Assembly: GCA_043738425.1 (NCBI GenBank)
Contig: JAYUGJ010000040.1
Coordinates: 21,250-85,249, forward strand
Direction of reading: 5' to 3'
From: PBB1 sp043738425
Lineage (GTDB): Bacteria > Pseudomonadota > Gammaproteobacteria > Burkholderiales > Burkholderiaceae_C
Length of the DNA stretch: 64,000 nucleotides
The first letter of the stretch is position 1, and each line of letters opens with the position of its first letter. Made by a program: the position numbers and the translations under genes. Of this stretch, positions 18,380 to 26,809 are shown in pieces. Below the pieces are notes generated by a model. That model saw only the letters and a program-made list of their open reading frames with translations, was not told the origin of the DNA and did no database searches.

Positions 18380-19129
18380 TCAGTGACCCAAATACACATC
18401 GATCACCGCGGGATCGTTCTGCACCTTGTCCATCGAGCCTTCGGCCAGAATTTTTCCTTGGTGCATCACGGTGACTTTGTGGGCGATTTGTTTGACGAAA
18501 TCCATGTCGTGCTCGATCACGATGACCGCGCGGTTCGCACAGATGCGCTTGAGCAATTCGGCGGTCAGCTCGCGTTCACGCGCGCTCATGCCGGCAATCG
18601 GTTCGTCGAGCATCAGCAGCTCGGGTTCCTGCATCAGCAGCATGCCGATTTCCAGCCACTGTTTTTGGCCGTGTGACAGCAGCCCGGCTTCGGTGTCCAA
18701 CTTGTCGGCGAGGCTGATTTCTTTGGCCACCGCCTGCACTTTCGACGCGACCTCATCGCTGCACTTGAAGACCAGCGCGCCAAATACCGAACGGCCGCGC
18801 GGATACGACACCTCGAGGTTTTGCAACACGCTCAGGTTCTCGTAGATCGACGGCGTTTGAAACTTGCGGCCGATGCCCAGCCGCACCCGTTTGTGCTCGG
18901 CCATGTTGGTCAGCTCGGTGTTCTTGAATTTGATGCTGCCGCTGCTGGCGCGCGTCTTGCCGCAAATCAAATCGAGCAGCGTCGTCTTGCCCGCACCGTT
19001 CGGACCAATGATCACGCGCAGCTCGTTTTTGTCGATGTACAGGTTCAGAGCGTCGATGGCTTTGAAGCCGTCGAACGACACCGTGAGGTCTTCGACAGCC
19101 AGCGCGAAATCGGTATTGGTGCTGATCAT
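18380..19129 (-). CDS. urtD: Urea/short-chain amide ABC transporter ATPase UrtD
   Basis: 249 residues from the ATG at 19129. The frame extends far upstream over the 3' end of urtC, but that part is not UrtD-like. LivG-type: Walker A is G-P-N-G-A-G-K-T (42-49), the signature is the L-S-H-G-Q (151-155) typical of UrtD, Walker B is L-M-L-D-E-P-I-A-G, and the switch His is in I-V-I-E-H-D. It begins 16 bp after urtC and ends 36 bp before urtE. Confidence 0.94.
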   Translation of the reverse strand: MISTNTDFALAVEDLTVSFDGFKAIDALNLYIDKNELRVIIGPNGAGKTTLLDLICGKTRASSGSIKFKNTELTNMAEHKRVRLGIGRKFQTPSIYENLSVLQNLEVSYPRGRSVFGALVFKCSDEVASKVQAVAKEISLADKLDTEAGLLSHGQKQWLEIGMLLMQEPELLMLDEPIAGMSARERELTAELLKRICANRAVIVIEHDMDFVKQIAHKVTVMHQGKILAEGSMDKVQNDPAVIDVYLGH

Positions 19130-19145
19130 GGTGTGCCCGAGTGCA

Positions 19146-20420
19146 TCACTTCGTCGCGCCGCCACGCAACCGGCCCACACCGGGTGGCGTTGCTTCGTCG
19201 TGGCCGTGCACGAGCCGCGGGCCCTGCGTGTGCGTGTGCGTTGTGGTGTGGGCCGCGGTGTGGCCGTTCGCAGGCAGCACAGGTGCGTTGGGGTGAGCAG
19301 CTTGAGCCGCCGCGACCCGCTGCCGGTTGCTGCGCCGATCGGCCAATCGGCGCGCCCACCACGGCTTGATGTGACTTTCAACCAAACCCGCCAGACCCAT
19401 CGGAAACGCCATCGTCACGCCGATGAAAAGTGCGGCCATCAGGAACAACCACAGGTCGGGAAATGTTTCGGAGAAAAGTGTCTTGCCGGCATTGACCAGC
19501 AGTGCTCCGTACACCGCTCCGACCAGGCTCATGCGGCCACCGACCGCGGCGTAAATCACCATTTCGATCGACGGCACGATGCCAACAAAACTGGGTGACA
19601 TGAAGCCGACCTGCAGCGCGAACAGCGCACCACCGATGCCCGACAACCCGGCCGCCAGGCAGAAAGTAAAGATCTTGAAATCGGCCACGTCGTAGCCAGA
19701 AAAGCGCACCCGGTCTTCCTTGTCGCGCATCGCCAGCAGCAAGGTGCCGCACTTGCCTTGCTGCACCCAGCGGCACACCAAGAGGCTGGCGATCAACAGG
19801 CCGACGCAGATGAAATACAAAACGTACTTGGCGCTGTCGGTACGCGTGTCCCAACCAAGCACCGTCTTCAAATCGGTCATGCCGTTGACGCCACCGGTGT
19901 AGCCCTGCTGGCCGATGATGAGCACCGACAAAATCAGCGACACCGCCTGCGTGATGATCGCGAAATAGACACCGCCCACCCGCCGCTTGAACATCGCGTA
20001 GCTGACGATCCAGGCCAGCAGCGTCGGCACCGCCACCACCAAGATCAACGTCAATGGCAGGCTTTTGAAAGGCAGCCAAAACAACGGCAGTTCGGTGATT
20101 TGGTTCCAGTCCATGAAATCCGGAATGCCCGGCGTGGACTGGATCTTGGTGGTGATTGGATCCGACGCTTCCAGCTTCAAGAACATCGCCATCGCGTAGC
20201 CACCGAGGCCGAAGAACACGCCCTGGCCGAGGCTCAACACACCGCCATAACCCCACACCATCACCAACCCGACCGCAACAAAAGCGTAGGTCAAATACTT
20301 GCCCACCAGGTTGAGCCGAAAAATATCGAGCGACAGCGGCAACACCACTGCCAACACGACCGTCAACAGCAACAACGACCCCAGCCCCGAACGCTTTACG
20401 TGGTTTAGCAAGGTGTTCAT
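19146..20420 (-). CDS. urtC: Urea/short-chain amide ABC transporter permease UrtC
   Basis: 424 residues, LivM-type permease with about nine membrane segments. The family landmarks are G-Y-G-G-V-L-S-L-G-Q-G-V-F-F-G-L-G-G-Y-A-M-A near residue 57 and E-M-V-I-Y-A-A-V-G-G-R, plus the loop A-M-R-D-K-E-D-R-V-R-F-S-G-Y. The last 50 or so residues are a cytoplasmic tail rich in His, Thr and Gly (T-T-T-H-T-H-T), partly a low-complexity expansion. It pairs with UrtB to form the channel. Confidence 0.94.
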   Translation of the reverse strand: MNTLLNHVKRSGLGSLLLLTVVLAVVLPLSLDIFRLNLVGKYLTYAFVAVGLVMVWGYGGVLSLGQGVFFGLGGYAMAMFLKLEASDPITTKIQSTPGIPDFMDWNQITELPLFWLPFKSLPLTLILVVAVPTLLAWIVSYAMFKRRVGGVYFAIITQAVSLILSVLIIGQQGYTGGVNGMTDLKTVLGWDTRTDSAKYVLYFICVGLLIASLLVCRWVQQGKCGTLLLAMRDKEDRVRFSGYDVADFKIFTFCLAAGLSGIGGALFALQVGFMSPSFVGIVPSIEMVIYAAVGGRMSLVGAVYGALLVNAGKTLFSETFPDLWLFLMAALFIGVTMAFPMGLAGLVESHIKPWWARRLADRRSNRQRVAAAQAAHPNAPVLPANGHTAAHTTTHTHTQGPRLVHGHDEATPPGVGRLRGGATK

Positions 20421-20461
20421 TCACTGCGCTCCGATAACTGCCGGCGGCTGTGTGGCGCAGT

Positions 20462-21376
20462 TCATCTGCGCACTTTGGCTGCAAACAAACCCTGCGGGCG
20501 AATCATCAAGATCAGCACGATCAATGACAGCGTCAACACCTTCGCCATCGAACCGCTCAAAAAGAATTCAGAAATCGACTGCGTCTGCGCAATGCCGAAA
20601 GCCGATGCGACGGTGCCCAACAAACTGGCCGCGCCGCCGAAGGTGACGACCAAAAACGCGTCAACGATGTACAGCGACCCCGACGTCGGCCCGGTCGATC
20701 CGATGGTGGTGAAGGCCGCGCCGGCCACGCCGGCGATGCCGCAACCGATTGCAAACGTAAACCGGTCGGTTCGGCCGGTATTGATACCGGTCGCGTTCGC
20801 CATCGTGCGGTTGGCCACCGTGGCGCGCACCCGCAGGCCCCAGCGGCTGCGGTACAGCGCCCACAGCACGCAACCGGTGACCAGCAAAGTCAGACCGAGC
20901 ACGAACATGCCATTGATCGGTATGTCGAGGCCTTCCTTCGGCGACCACGAACCGAGCAACCAATTGGGCAGTGTCGGACTGACTTCTTTCGGGCCGATGA
21001 AGCTGCGAAAGCTTTGCTGCAACGCCAGGCTGACGCCCCAGGTGGCGAGTAGGGTGTCGAGTGGACGTTTGTAAAGGTGGCGTATCAACGACCACTCGAC
21101 GAACCAGCCGACGAGAAAGGCAAAAACAAAGCCGACCACGATGGCGATCGGAAAGTAGTACGGCATGAAGTGCGGCGCGAATTTTTCGGTAACCGTTGAT
21201 CCCAAAAAAATGGTGTACGCGCCGATCGTCATGAACTCACCGTGTGCCATGTTGATCACGCCCATCTGACCGAAGATGATCGCCAGACCCAAGCCCATCA
21301 ACAGCAGCACCGCAAACAGGCTCAGGCCTGCGAAGCCTTGCATCGTGGTGATGTTCGCAATTTCGGACAAGGTCAT
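20462..21376 (-). CDS. urtB: Urea/short-chain amide ABC transporter permease UrtB
   Basis: 304 residues, LivH-type permease with about eight membrane segments. M-G-V-I-N-M-A-H-G-E-F-M-T-I-G-A-Y is the family hallmark. L-L-A-T-W-G-V-S-L-A-L-Q-Q and V-T-F-G-G-A-A-S-L-L-G-T follow, with the end M-I-R-P-Q-G-L-F. Some UrtB proteins carry a long N-terminal extension; this one does not. It begins 205 bp after urtA ends, with a hairpin between them. Confidence 0.94.
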   Translation of the reverse strand: MTLSEIANITTMQGFAGLSLFAVLLLMGLGLAIIFGQMGVINMAHGEFMTIGAYTIFLGSTVTEKFAPHFMPYYFPIAIVVGFVFAFLVGWFVEWSLIRHLYKRPLDTLLATWGVSLALQQSFRSFIGPKEVSPTLPNWLLGSWSPKEGLDIPINGMFVLGLTLLVTGCVLWALYRSRWGLRVRATVANRTMANATGINTGRTDRFTFAIGCGIAGVAGAAFTTIGSTGPTSGSLYIVDAFLVVTFGGAASLLGTVASAFGIAQTQSISEFFLSGSMAKVLTLSLIVLILMIRPQGLFAAKVRR

Positions 21377-21424
21377 GGTGGGTGTGCTCGTCGATGGTCG
21401 GATAGCGCGCGGCCTTGTTCCCAG

Positions 21425-21445
21425 CCCTCTCCCAGCGGGAGGGGG
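21425..21445 (-). terminator. Hairpin between urtA and urtB (attenuator or mRNA stabiliser)
   Basis: CCCTCTCCC (21425-21433), a 3-base loop and GGGAGGGGG (21437-21445) form a 9-bp GC-rich stem with one G-T pair. No T-run follows. Such stems after a binding-protein gene commonly let it be made in excess over the permeases (inference). Confidence 0.5.
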
Positions 21446-21581
21446 GCCAACCCGGGTTGCCTCGTTTGCGCTTGAAGAAAAGTGCGACCCCGGATGGCTT
21501 GGCGTTTGGTGCGGCCAGTCACTGTGGGTCGCCCTCTCTGCCTTTGCGAGAGCGCAGGCAGTGAGGGTCAGCAGCCTCGCG

Positions 21582-22868
21582 TTACTGGTAGCCCTTCGGA
21601 AACGGATCGGGTTTGATCAGCTCGGTCGATTCGGCAACTAATTTGAAGGTCGCATCCGGCTGCCCCTGACCGATGCGGGCCTTGCTCCACAGGTGGTGGT
21701 TTTCATCGAGCTTCACGTAGCCTTCCGGCGCAATCTTCAGCTCGATGCCGGGCGACGCGGCCACTACCTTGTCGACGTCGAAGCTGCCGGCTTTTTCTAC
21801 CGCCGCCTTCCACAGCCACGGGCCGAGGTAGGCAGCCTGGGTAACGTCACCAATCACCGACGCCGGGCCGTACTTGGCCTTGAAGGCGGCAACGAACTTT
21901 TTGTTGTTGTCGTTGTCGAGCGACTGGAAGTACTTCATCGATGAATAAAAGCCGGTGAAGTTTTCACCGCCGACACCGGTCATTTCGTCTTCGGTCACCG
22001 ACAGCGTCAACAAAAACTGTTTGTCGCCGGTGATTCCGGCGGCCTTCAGCTGCTTGTAGAACGCCACATTGCTGCCACCCACCACTGCGGCGAATATGCA
22101 GTCGGGCTTGGCCACCTTGATCTTGTTGATCAGCGAGTTGAAGTTGGTGTTGCCCAGCGGGTAGTACTCCTCGCCGACGATCTTGCCTTTTTGAAAGTTC
22201 TCGACGTGCTTACGCGCAATTTTCATTGAAGTGCGCGGCCAGATGTAGTCGGAGCCGACCAGAAAAAAGCTCTTTGCCTTCTTTTCTTTCGCACCCCAGT
22301 CAAGGCCCCAGATGATTTGCTGCGTGGCTTCTTGGCCGGTGTAAATCACGTTCTTGCTTTGCTCCAGACCTTCATAAAAGGTCGGGTAGTACAGCAGCCC
22401 GTTTTCTTTTTCGAACACCGGCAGCACCGCCTTGCGCGACGCGCTGGTCCAGCAGCCGAACACACAAGCCACCCGGTCGTTGACCAACAGCTTTTTGCTT
22501 TTTTCTGCAAAGGTCGGCCAGTCAGAAGCGCCGTCTTCTTTGATGACTTTGATCTTGCGGCCAAGAATGCCGCCCAGCGCGTTGATCTGGTCGATGGCCA
22601 ATTGCTCGGCCTGGATCGATCCGGTTTCGGAAATCGCCATCGTGCCGGTGGCGGAGTGCAGTTGGCCCACCGTGACTTCGGTGTCGGTCATTGCCAATTT
22701 GGTGGTGTTGATCTTGGCGCTGGGAAACGGTTGCGCCAGCGCCAGCGCGGGTAGGCCGACCGCGGGCAGTGAGGCGATGCCTTGCAGCAAGCGCCGACGG
22801 CGTGCTGAACCCAAGGCAGACGCGCCGGAGGCAATCGGGTTGGATGAGTCGTCACGGTCGTGGGTCAT
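21582..22868 (-). CDS. urtA: Urea/short-chain amide ABC transporter substrate-binding protein UrtA
   Basis: 428 residues from the ATG at 22868, preceded by GGAGCT as a binding site. The N-terminus has a twin-arginine-like signal (R-R-R-R-L-L-Q at 23-29, then a hydrophobic core and A-L-A-Q-P). The mature part has UrtA landmarks: V-G-Q-L-H-S-A-T-G-T-M-A-I-S-E, A-I-D-Q-I-N-A-L-G-G-I-L-G-R, V-F-G-C-W-T-S-A-S-R-K-A-V-L-P, L-L-Y-Y-P-T-F-Y-E-G and D-Y-I-W-P-R-T. First gene of the urt-fmd run and divergent from the NCS1-kinase fusion. It is clearly related to AmiC further along, which uses the same fold as an amide sensor. Confidence 0.95.
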   Translation of the reverse strand: MTHDRDDSSNPIASGASALGSARRRRLLQGIASLPAVGLPALALAQPFPSAKINTTKLAMTDTEVTVGQLHSATGTMAISETGSIQAEQLAIDQINALGGILGRKIKVIKEDGASDWPTFAEKSKKLLVNDRVACVFGCWTSASRKAVLPVFEKENGLLYYPTFYEGLEQSKNVIYTGQEATQQIIWGLDWGAKEKKAKSFFLVGSDYIWPRTSMKIARKHVENFQKGKIVGEEYYPLGNTNFNSLINKIKVAKPDCIFAAVVGGSNVAFYKQLKAAGITGDKQFLLTLSVTEDEMTGVGGENFTGFYSSMKYFQSLDNDNNKKFVAAFKAKYGPASVIGDVTQAAYLGPWLWKAAVEKAGSFDVDKVVAASPGIELKIAPEGYVKLDENHHLWSKARIGQGQPDATFKLVAESTELIKPDPFPKGYQ

Positions 22869-23183
22869 GGGAGCTCCTGGGGTGGTGTCGATAGCAATGC
22901 GAAATCGCCGCGCCATGTGACGCATAGTGCGAGCGAGTGGACGCGCGTCGAATACGTCATTCAACGTACGCGGTAATACCAGCGCAATGCCAGCGCAATG
23001 CCAGCGCAATCCCAGGCGCGCGCGTTTGCACACTGCGGCAACCACCGCGAAGTCGCACGCCACCGCACGCGACCGCACACCGCCGCACACCGCCACACAC
23101 CGCCGCACACCGCGGTGCGGAACGCTTCTTGCGCTGCACCGCGTGTGCGCACCGACACCGCCCCATCCCGAGCCACTGCAGGC
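22869..23183. promoter_or_regulatory. Divergent control region between urtA and the permease-kinase gene
   Basis: 315 bp that must hold promoters for both directions. It contains four tandem 11-bp repeats (22981-23024) and, at 23070-23135, a run of CCGCACAC-type repeats. The open frame of the kinase gene reads through part of this, but the peptide is Arg/His-rich and unlike NCS1 proteins. I looked for an RpoN-type GG-N10-GC element on the urtA side and found only a poor match. Confidence 0.5.
22981..23024. repeat. Four tandem copies of an 11-bp unit (AGCGCAATGCC)
   Basis: AGCGCAATGCC occurs at 22981, 22992 and 23003, with a fourth copy (AGCGCAATCCC) at 23014. The period of 11 bp is close to one DNA turn, so the copies face the same side of the helix. 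The array lies in the divergent region in front of two nitrogen-related operons. Confidence 0.85.
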
Positions 23184-26100
23184 GTGGCGACGCAGAAGAT
23201 CTTTCGCATTCGCCGCGACTACAACGCCTGGGTCGCCGATGAGTCAATGGAGGACTACGCGCTGCGTTACACGCCGCGCAGCTTTCGCAAATGGTCCGAG
23301 CTGCGGGTGGCCAACACCGCATTCGGCGCGGTGTCATTTTTAGCGCTGGAAGCGATTGGCGGTGCGATTGCACTGAACTACGGTTTCACCAATGCGCTGT
23401 GGGCGATCCTGGCGGTCGGGCTGATCACTTTTCTGACCGGCCTGCCGATCAGCTACTACGCCGCGCGCTATGGCGTCGACATGGATTTGCTGACGCGCGG
23501 CGCGGGCTTCGGCTACCTCGGCTCGACCATCACCTCGCTTATTTACGCCAGCTTCACCTTCATTTTTTTTGCGCTCGAGGCAGCCATCATGGCGCTGGCG
23601 TTGCAGATGTTTCTCGACATCGCCATCGGCTGGTGCTACCTGATCAGCTCGCTGGTGGTCGTGCCGCTGGTGGTGCGCGGCATCACGCTGATCTCCAGGG
23701 TGCAGCTGTGGACGCAGCCGCTGTGGGGCGTGATGCTGCTGCTGCCCTACCTGGCGGTTTTCTGGCGCGACCCGCAGCTGTACGCGAACTTCATGGGCCT
23801 GACGGGCCGCACCTCGGGTGACAGCGGCTTCGATCCGCTCATGTTTGGTGCGGCAGCGACGGTGGCGTTCTCGCTGGTGGTGCAAATCGGCGAGCAGGTC
23901 GATTACCTGCGCTTCCTGCCCGAAAAAACCACCGCCAACCGCACGCGCTGGTGGGCAGCGGTGTTGGTTGCCGGCCCCGGTTGGATCGTGCCCGGGATGT
24001 TGAAGATGCTGGGCGGCGCGTTCCTCGCATTCGTGGTGTTGCAACACGAATTGCCCGCCGCCAAAGCGATCGAGCCGACGCAGATGTACCTGGCTGCCTA
24101 TGGTTACGTGTTCACCGACCCGGCGTGGGTGCTGGCCGCCACGGCGCTGTTCGTGGTGGTGTCGCAAGTCAAGATCAACCTGACCAATGCCTATGCCGGC
24201 TCGCTGGCATGGTCGAACGTATTCGCCCGCCTGACACACAGCCACCCGGGCCGGGTGGTGTGGCTGGTGTTCAACGTGCTGATAGCGGTGCTGTTGATGA
24301 CGCTGGGCGTGTTCCAGGCGCTGGAACAGGTGCTCGGGCTGTACAGCAACCTGGCCATAGCCTGGGTCGGTGCGTTGGTGGCGGATTTGGTGATCAACAA
24401 ACCGCTGGGCTGGAGCCCGGCGGGCATCGAGTTCAAGCGCGCGCACTTGTACGACGTGAACCCGGTCGGCCTGCTGTCGATGCTGCTGGCCGCCGCGCTG
24501 GCGGTGCTTGCTTATGCAGGTGCACTCGGGACGGTTGCGCAGGCGTTTGCGCCGTTCATTGCACTTGCCACCGCCATGGCGCTGTCGCCGTGCATCGCCT
24601 GGTGGACGCGTGGCCGTTACTACATTGCACGCCAGCCGCAACCGCTGGGCAGGCCAGGCCAGCCGTTGCAATGCAGCGTGTGCGAGAACCGCTTCGAGCG
24701 CGAAGACATGGCCCACTGTCCGGCCTACAGCGCGCCGATTTGCTCGCTGTGCTGCACGCTCGAGTCGCGCTGCCATGATCGCTGCAAAACCGGCGCGCGG
24801 GCGGCCGAGCAAGCCGAGGCTTGGCTGGTGCAGCTGCTGCCGAAATCGCTGGCGGCGCGCGTTGGTTTGGCTGCGGTCGCCCGCGCAGCTGATCGCGCGG
24901 TTGATCGCACCAACGCCAGCACCAACGCCAGCACAAACGCCAGCACAAGTGCTAGCAGAAATGCGAGCAGAAATGCGAGCGGAAATGCGAGCAGAAATGC
25001 GAGCAGAAATGCCAGCGCAATTGACAGCATGGGTCCGCACGCAGGTCAGCGCCTTGATCAAAACGTGGGCCCACGGGTCGGGCCGCGCATCGGTCATTTT
25101 CTCGTCGTTGCGTCGTCGCTGTGTGCACTGCTGGCCGCGGTGATGGGCATGGTTTACGCGCAAGCAGTCGGGCCTGGGCTGGCCGCGGCAGGCCACGCGC
25201 TGTTGACCTCGGCATTCGTCAACGTATTCGCGTTGCTGCTGCTGGTGGCGGTGGTGTGCAGCTGGTGGGTGGTGCTCAGCAGCGAAAGCACGCGCATGGC
25301 GCAAGACGAATCGATGCGCCAAAACCAATTGCTGCAGCGCGAAATCGAAGCCCACTCGCGTACCCACGCGGCGCTGCAAACCGCAAAGGAAGTGGCCGAG
25401 GCAGCCAACCTGGCGAAGACCCGTTATGTGGCCGGCATGACGCACGAACTGCGCACGCCGCTCAACGGCATCCTCGGTTATTCACAAATTTTGTTGAAGG
25501 ATGCGGCACTGGCCGGCACCCCACGGGCGGCGGTGCAAACCATCCAGCGCAGCGGCGAGCATTTGCTGTCACTGATCGACGGCCTGCTCGATTTGGCGCG
25601 CATCGAGGCCGGCCGGTTGAAGCTCGATGCGGTGCCGCTGCAGCTGCCGGACTTCGTCGATGAACTGGTGCGCATGGTGCGCCCACAAGCCGAAGCCAAA
25701 GGCCTGGCATTCGTCTACACCTGCACCGGCAGGCTGCCGAGCTGGGTCAAGGCCGACGCCAAGCGGCTGCGCCAAATCCTGATCAACCTGCTGGCCAATG
25801 CGGTGCGCTTTACCGACACCGGCACCGTGACGCTGTGGGTAGACGCGCGCAAGCAGGTGGTGCGCTTCGATGTGATCGACACCGGCGTAGGCGTACTCGC
25901 GCAAGACCGCGAACGCATCTTTCTGCCGTTCGAGCGCGGTGCCGCAGGTCGCCGACAAGGCGGTGAGCCGGGCACCGGCCTGGGCTTGACGATCACTGGC
26001 TTGTTGACCTCGCTGATGGGCGGCGACTTGGCGCTGGCCAGCACCTCGCCCAGCGGCAGCACCTTCAGCGTGCGCATGTATTTGAGCGCCACCACGGACC

Positions 26101-26807
26101 CCGGGCCACTGCGCGACGCACCGCGGCAAATCGTCGGCTACTTCGGCGCACCGCGCACGTTGCTGGTGGTCGACGACCAGCCGGTACAGCGGCAGCTGTT
26201 GGCCGGGCTGCTGATGCCGCTGGGCTTTGTGGTGCGCGAAGCCGCCAGCGGCACCGAGTGTTTGGCCAGCCTGCGCCTGTCGGTGCCCGACGCGGTGTTG
26301 CTCGACATCACGATGGACGACATGGACGGCTGGCAAACCGCGGCCCGACTGCGCGCGGCGGGCTACACCGACACACCGATCCTGATGGTGTCGGCCAACG
26401 TGTTCGACAACCAGGCACAGCGGCTGCGCGCGGCGCAATGCCAAGGCTTCATTGCGAAACCGGTGCGTGAATCGGAGCTGCTGGCCGCACTGCACCGCAC
26501 GCTGGGTTTGGAATGGCGAACCATAGGCGCAGCGCTGCCGTCATTGCTGGCCAATGACGACCACCACGGCGACCACCACGGCGACCACGCCGCGGCCGCC
26601 CTTCTGAACCTGCCCGACCGCGTGCGCTGCGACCTGCTGCGCCTGGTGCGCCTGGGCCATGTGCGCGGCTTGCAAACCGCGCTCGATGGCATCGCCGCAG
26701 CCGACCTCACCTTGGCCCCGGTGTGCACCCGCCTGCGCGGCCTGGTCAACCGATTCGAGATGGCCCAACTGCAATCGCTGTTGGCCACTACCGCACAGGC
26801 CAGCTGA
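23184..26807 (+). CDS. NCS1-type permease fused to histidine kinase and receiver
   Basis: About 1207 residues from a GTG at 23184 (V-A-T-Q-K-I-F-R-I-R-R-D-Y-N-A-W-V-A). Earlier in-frame codons lie in repeats, and an ATG at 23247 is the alternative. Residues 30-480 are a 12-helix purine/cytosine/allantoin-type permease (R-S-F-R-K-W-S-E-L-R-V-A-N-T-A-F-G-A is the NCS1 opening). At about 497-535 lies a Cys-rich ribbon with four close C-x2-C-like groups, then an Asn-Ala-Ser repeat (575-612) and two more helices. A kinase follows with H-box T-H-E-L-R-T-P (His754), N-box L-A-N-A-V-R-F-T and G-boxes, then a receiver with V-V-D-D-Q and L-L-D-I-T-M-D. The permease part probably senses or imports a nitrogen compound and signals through the kinase to the regulator whose gene follows 2 bp later (inference). 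Confidence 0.9.
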   Translation: MATQKIFRIRRDYNAWVADESMEDYALRYTPRSFRKWSELRVANTAFGAVSFLALEAIGGAIALNYGFTNALWAILAVGLITFLTGLPISYYAARYGVDMDLLTRGAGFGYLGSTITSLIYASFTFIFFALEAAIMALALQMFLDIAIGWCYLISSLVVVPLVVRGITLISRVQLWTQPLWGVMLLLPYLAVFWRDPQLYANFMGLTGRTSGDSGFDPLMFGAAATVAFSLVVQIGEQVDYLRFLPEKTTANRTRWWAAVLVAGPGWIVPGMLKMLGGAFLAFVVLQHELPAAKAIEPTQMYLAAYGYVFTDPAWVLAATALFVVVSQVKINLTNAYAGSLAWSNVFARLTHSHPGRVVWLVFNVLIAVLLMTLGVFQALEQVLGLYSNLAIAWVGALVADLVINKPLGWSPAGIEFKRAHLYDVNPVGLLSMLLAAALAVLAYAGALGTVAQAFAPFIALATAMALSPCIAWWTRGRYYIARQPQPLGRPGQPLQCSVCENRFEREDMAHCPAYSAPICSLCCTLESRCHDRCKTGARAAEQAEAWLVQLLPKSLAARVGLAAVARAADRAVDRTNASTNASTNASTSASRNASRNASGNASRNASRNASAIDSMGPHAGQRLDQNVGPRVGPRIGHFLVVASSLCALLAAVMGMVYAQAVGPGLAAAGHALLTSAFVNVFALLLLVAVVCSWWVVLSSESTRMAQDESMRQNQLLQREIEAHSRTHAALQTAKEVAEAANLAKTRYVAGMTHELRTPLNGILGYSQILLKDAALAGTPRAAVQTIQRSGEHLLSLIDGLLDLARIEAGRLKLDAVPLQLPDFVDELVRMVRPQAEAKGLAFVYTCTGRLPSWVKADAKRLRQILINLLANAVRFTDTGTVTLWVDARKQVVRFDVIDTGVGVLAQDRERIFLPFERGAAGRRQGGEPGTGLGLTITGLLTSLMGGDLALASTSPSGSTFSVRMYLSATTDPGPLRDAPRQIVGYFGAPRTLLVVDDQPVQRQLLAGLLMPLGFVVREAASGTECLASLRLSVPDAVLLDITMDDMDGWQTAARLRAAGYTDTPILMVSANVFDNQAQRLRAAQCQGFIAKPVRESELLAALHRTLGLEWRTIGAALPSLLANDDHHGDHHGDHAAAALLNLPDRVRCDLLRLVRLGHVRGLQTALDGIAAADLTLAPVCTRLRGLVNRFEMAQLQSLLATTAQAS
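24908..25020. repeat. 12-bp tandem array coding (Thr/Arg)-Asn-Ala-Ser
   Basis: About nine copies of a 12-bp unit: first ACCAACGCCAGC-like, then AATGCGAGCAGA-like. They form a flexible linker between the Cys-rich ribbon and the second membrane region of the permease-kinase. The two subtypes suggest two separate expansion events. Confidence 0.85.
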
Positions 26808-26809
26808 CC

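Noticed and set aside
22869..22930. RpoN-type promoter before urtA
   Set aside because: A TGGC match exists on the minus strand, but the -12 GC is not at the right spacing.
24908..25020. CRISPR array
   Set aside because: The repeats are 12 bp without unique spacers and encode an in-frame linker.
23340..25445. 701-codon open frame antisense to the permease-kinase
   Set aside because: Shadow of the transporter codons; Arg/His/Gln-rich throughout.
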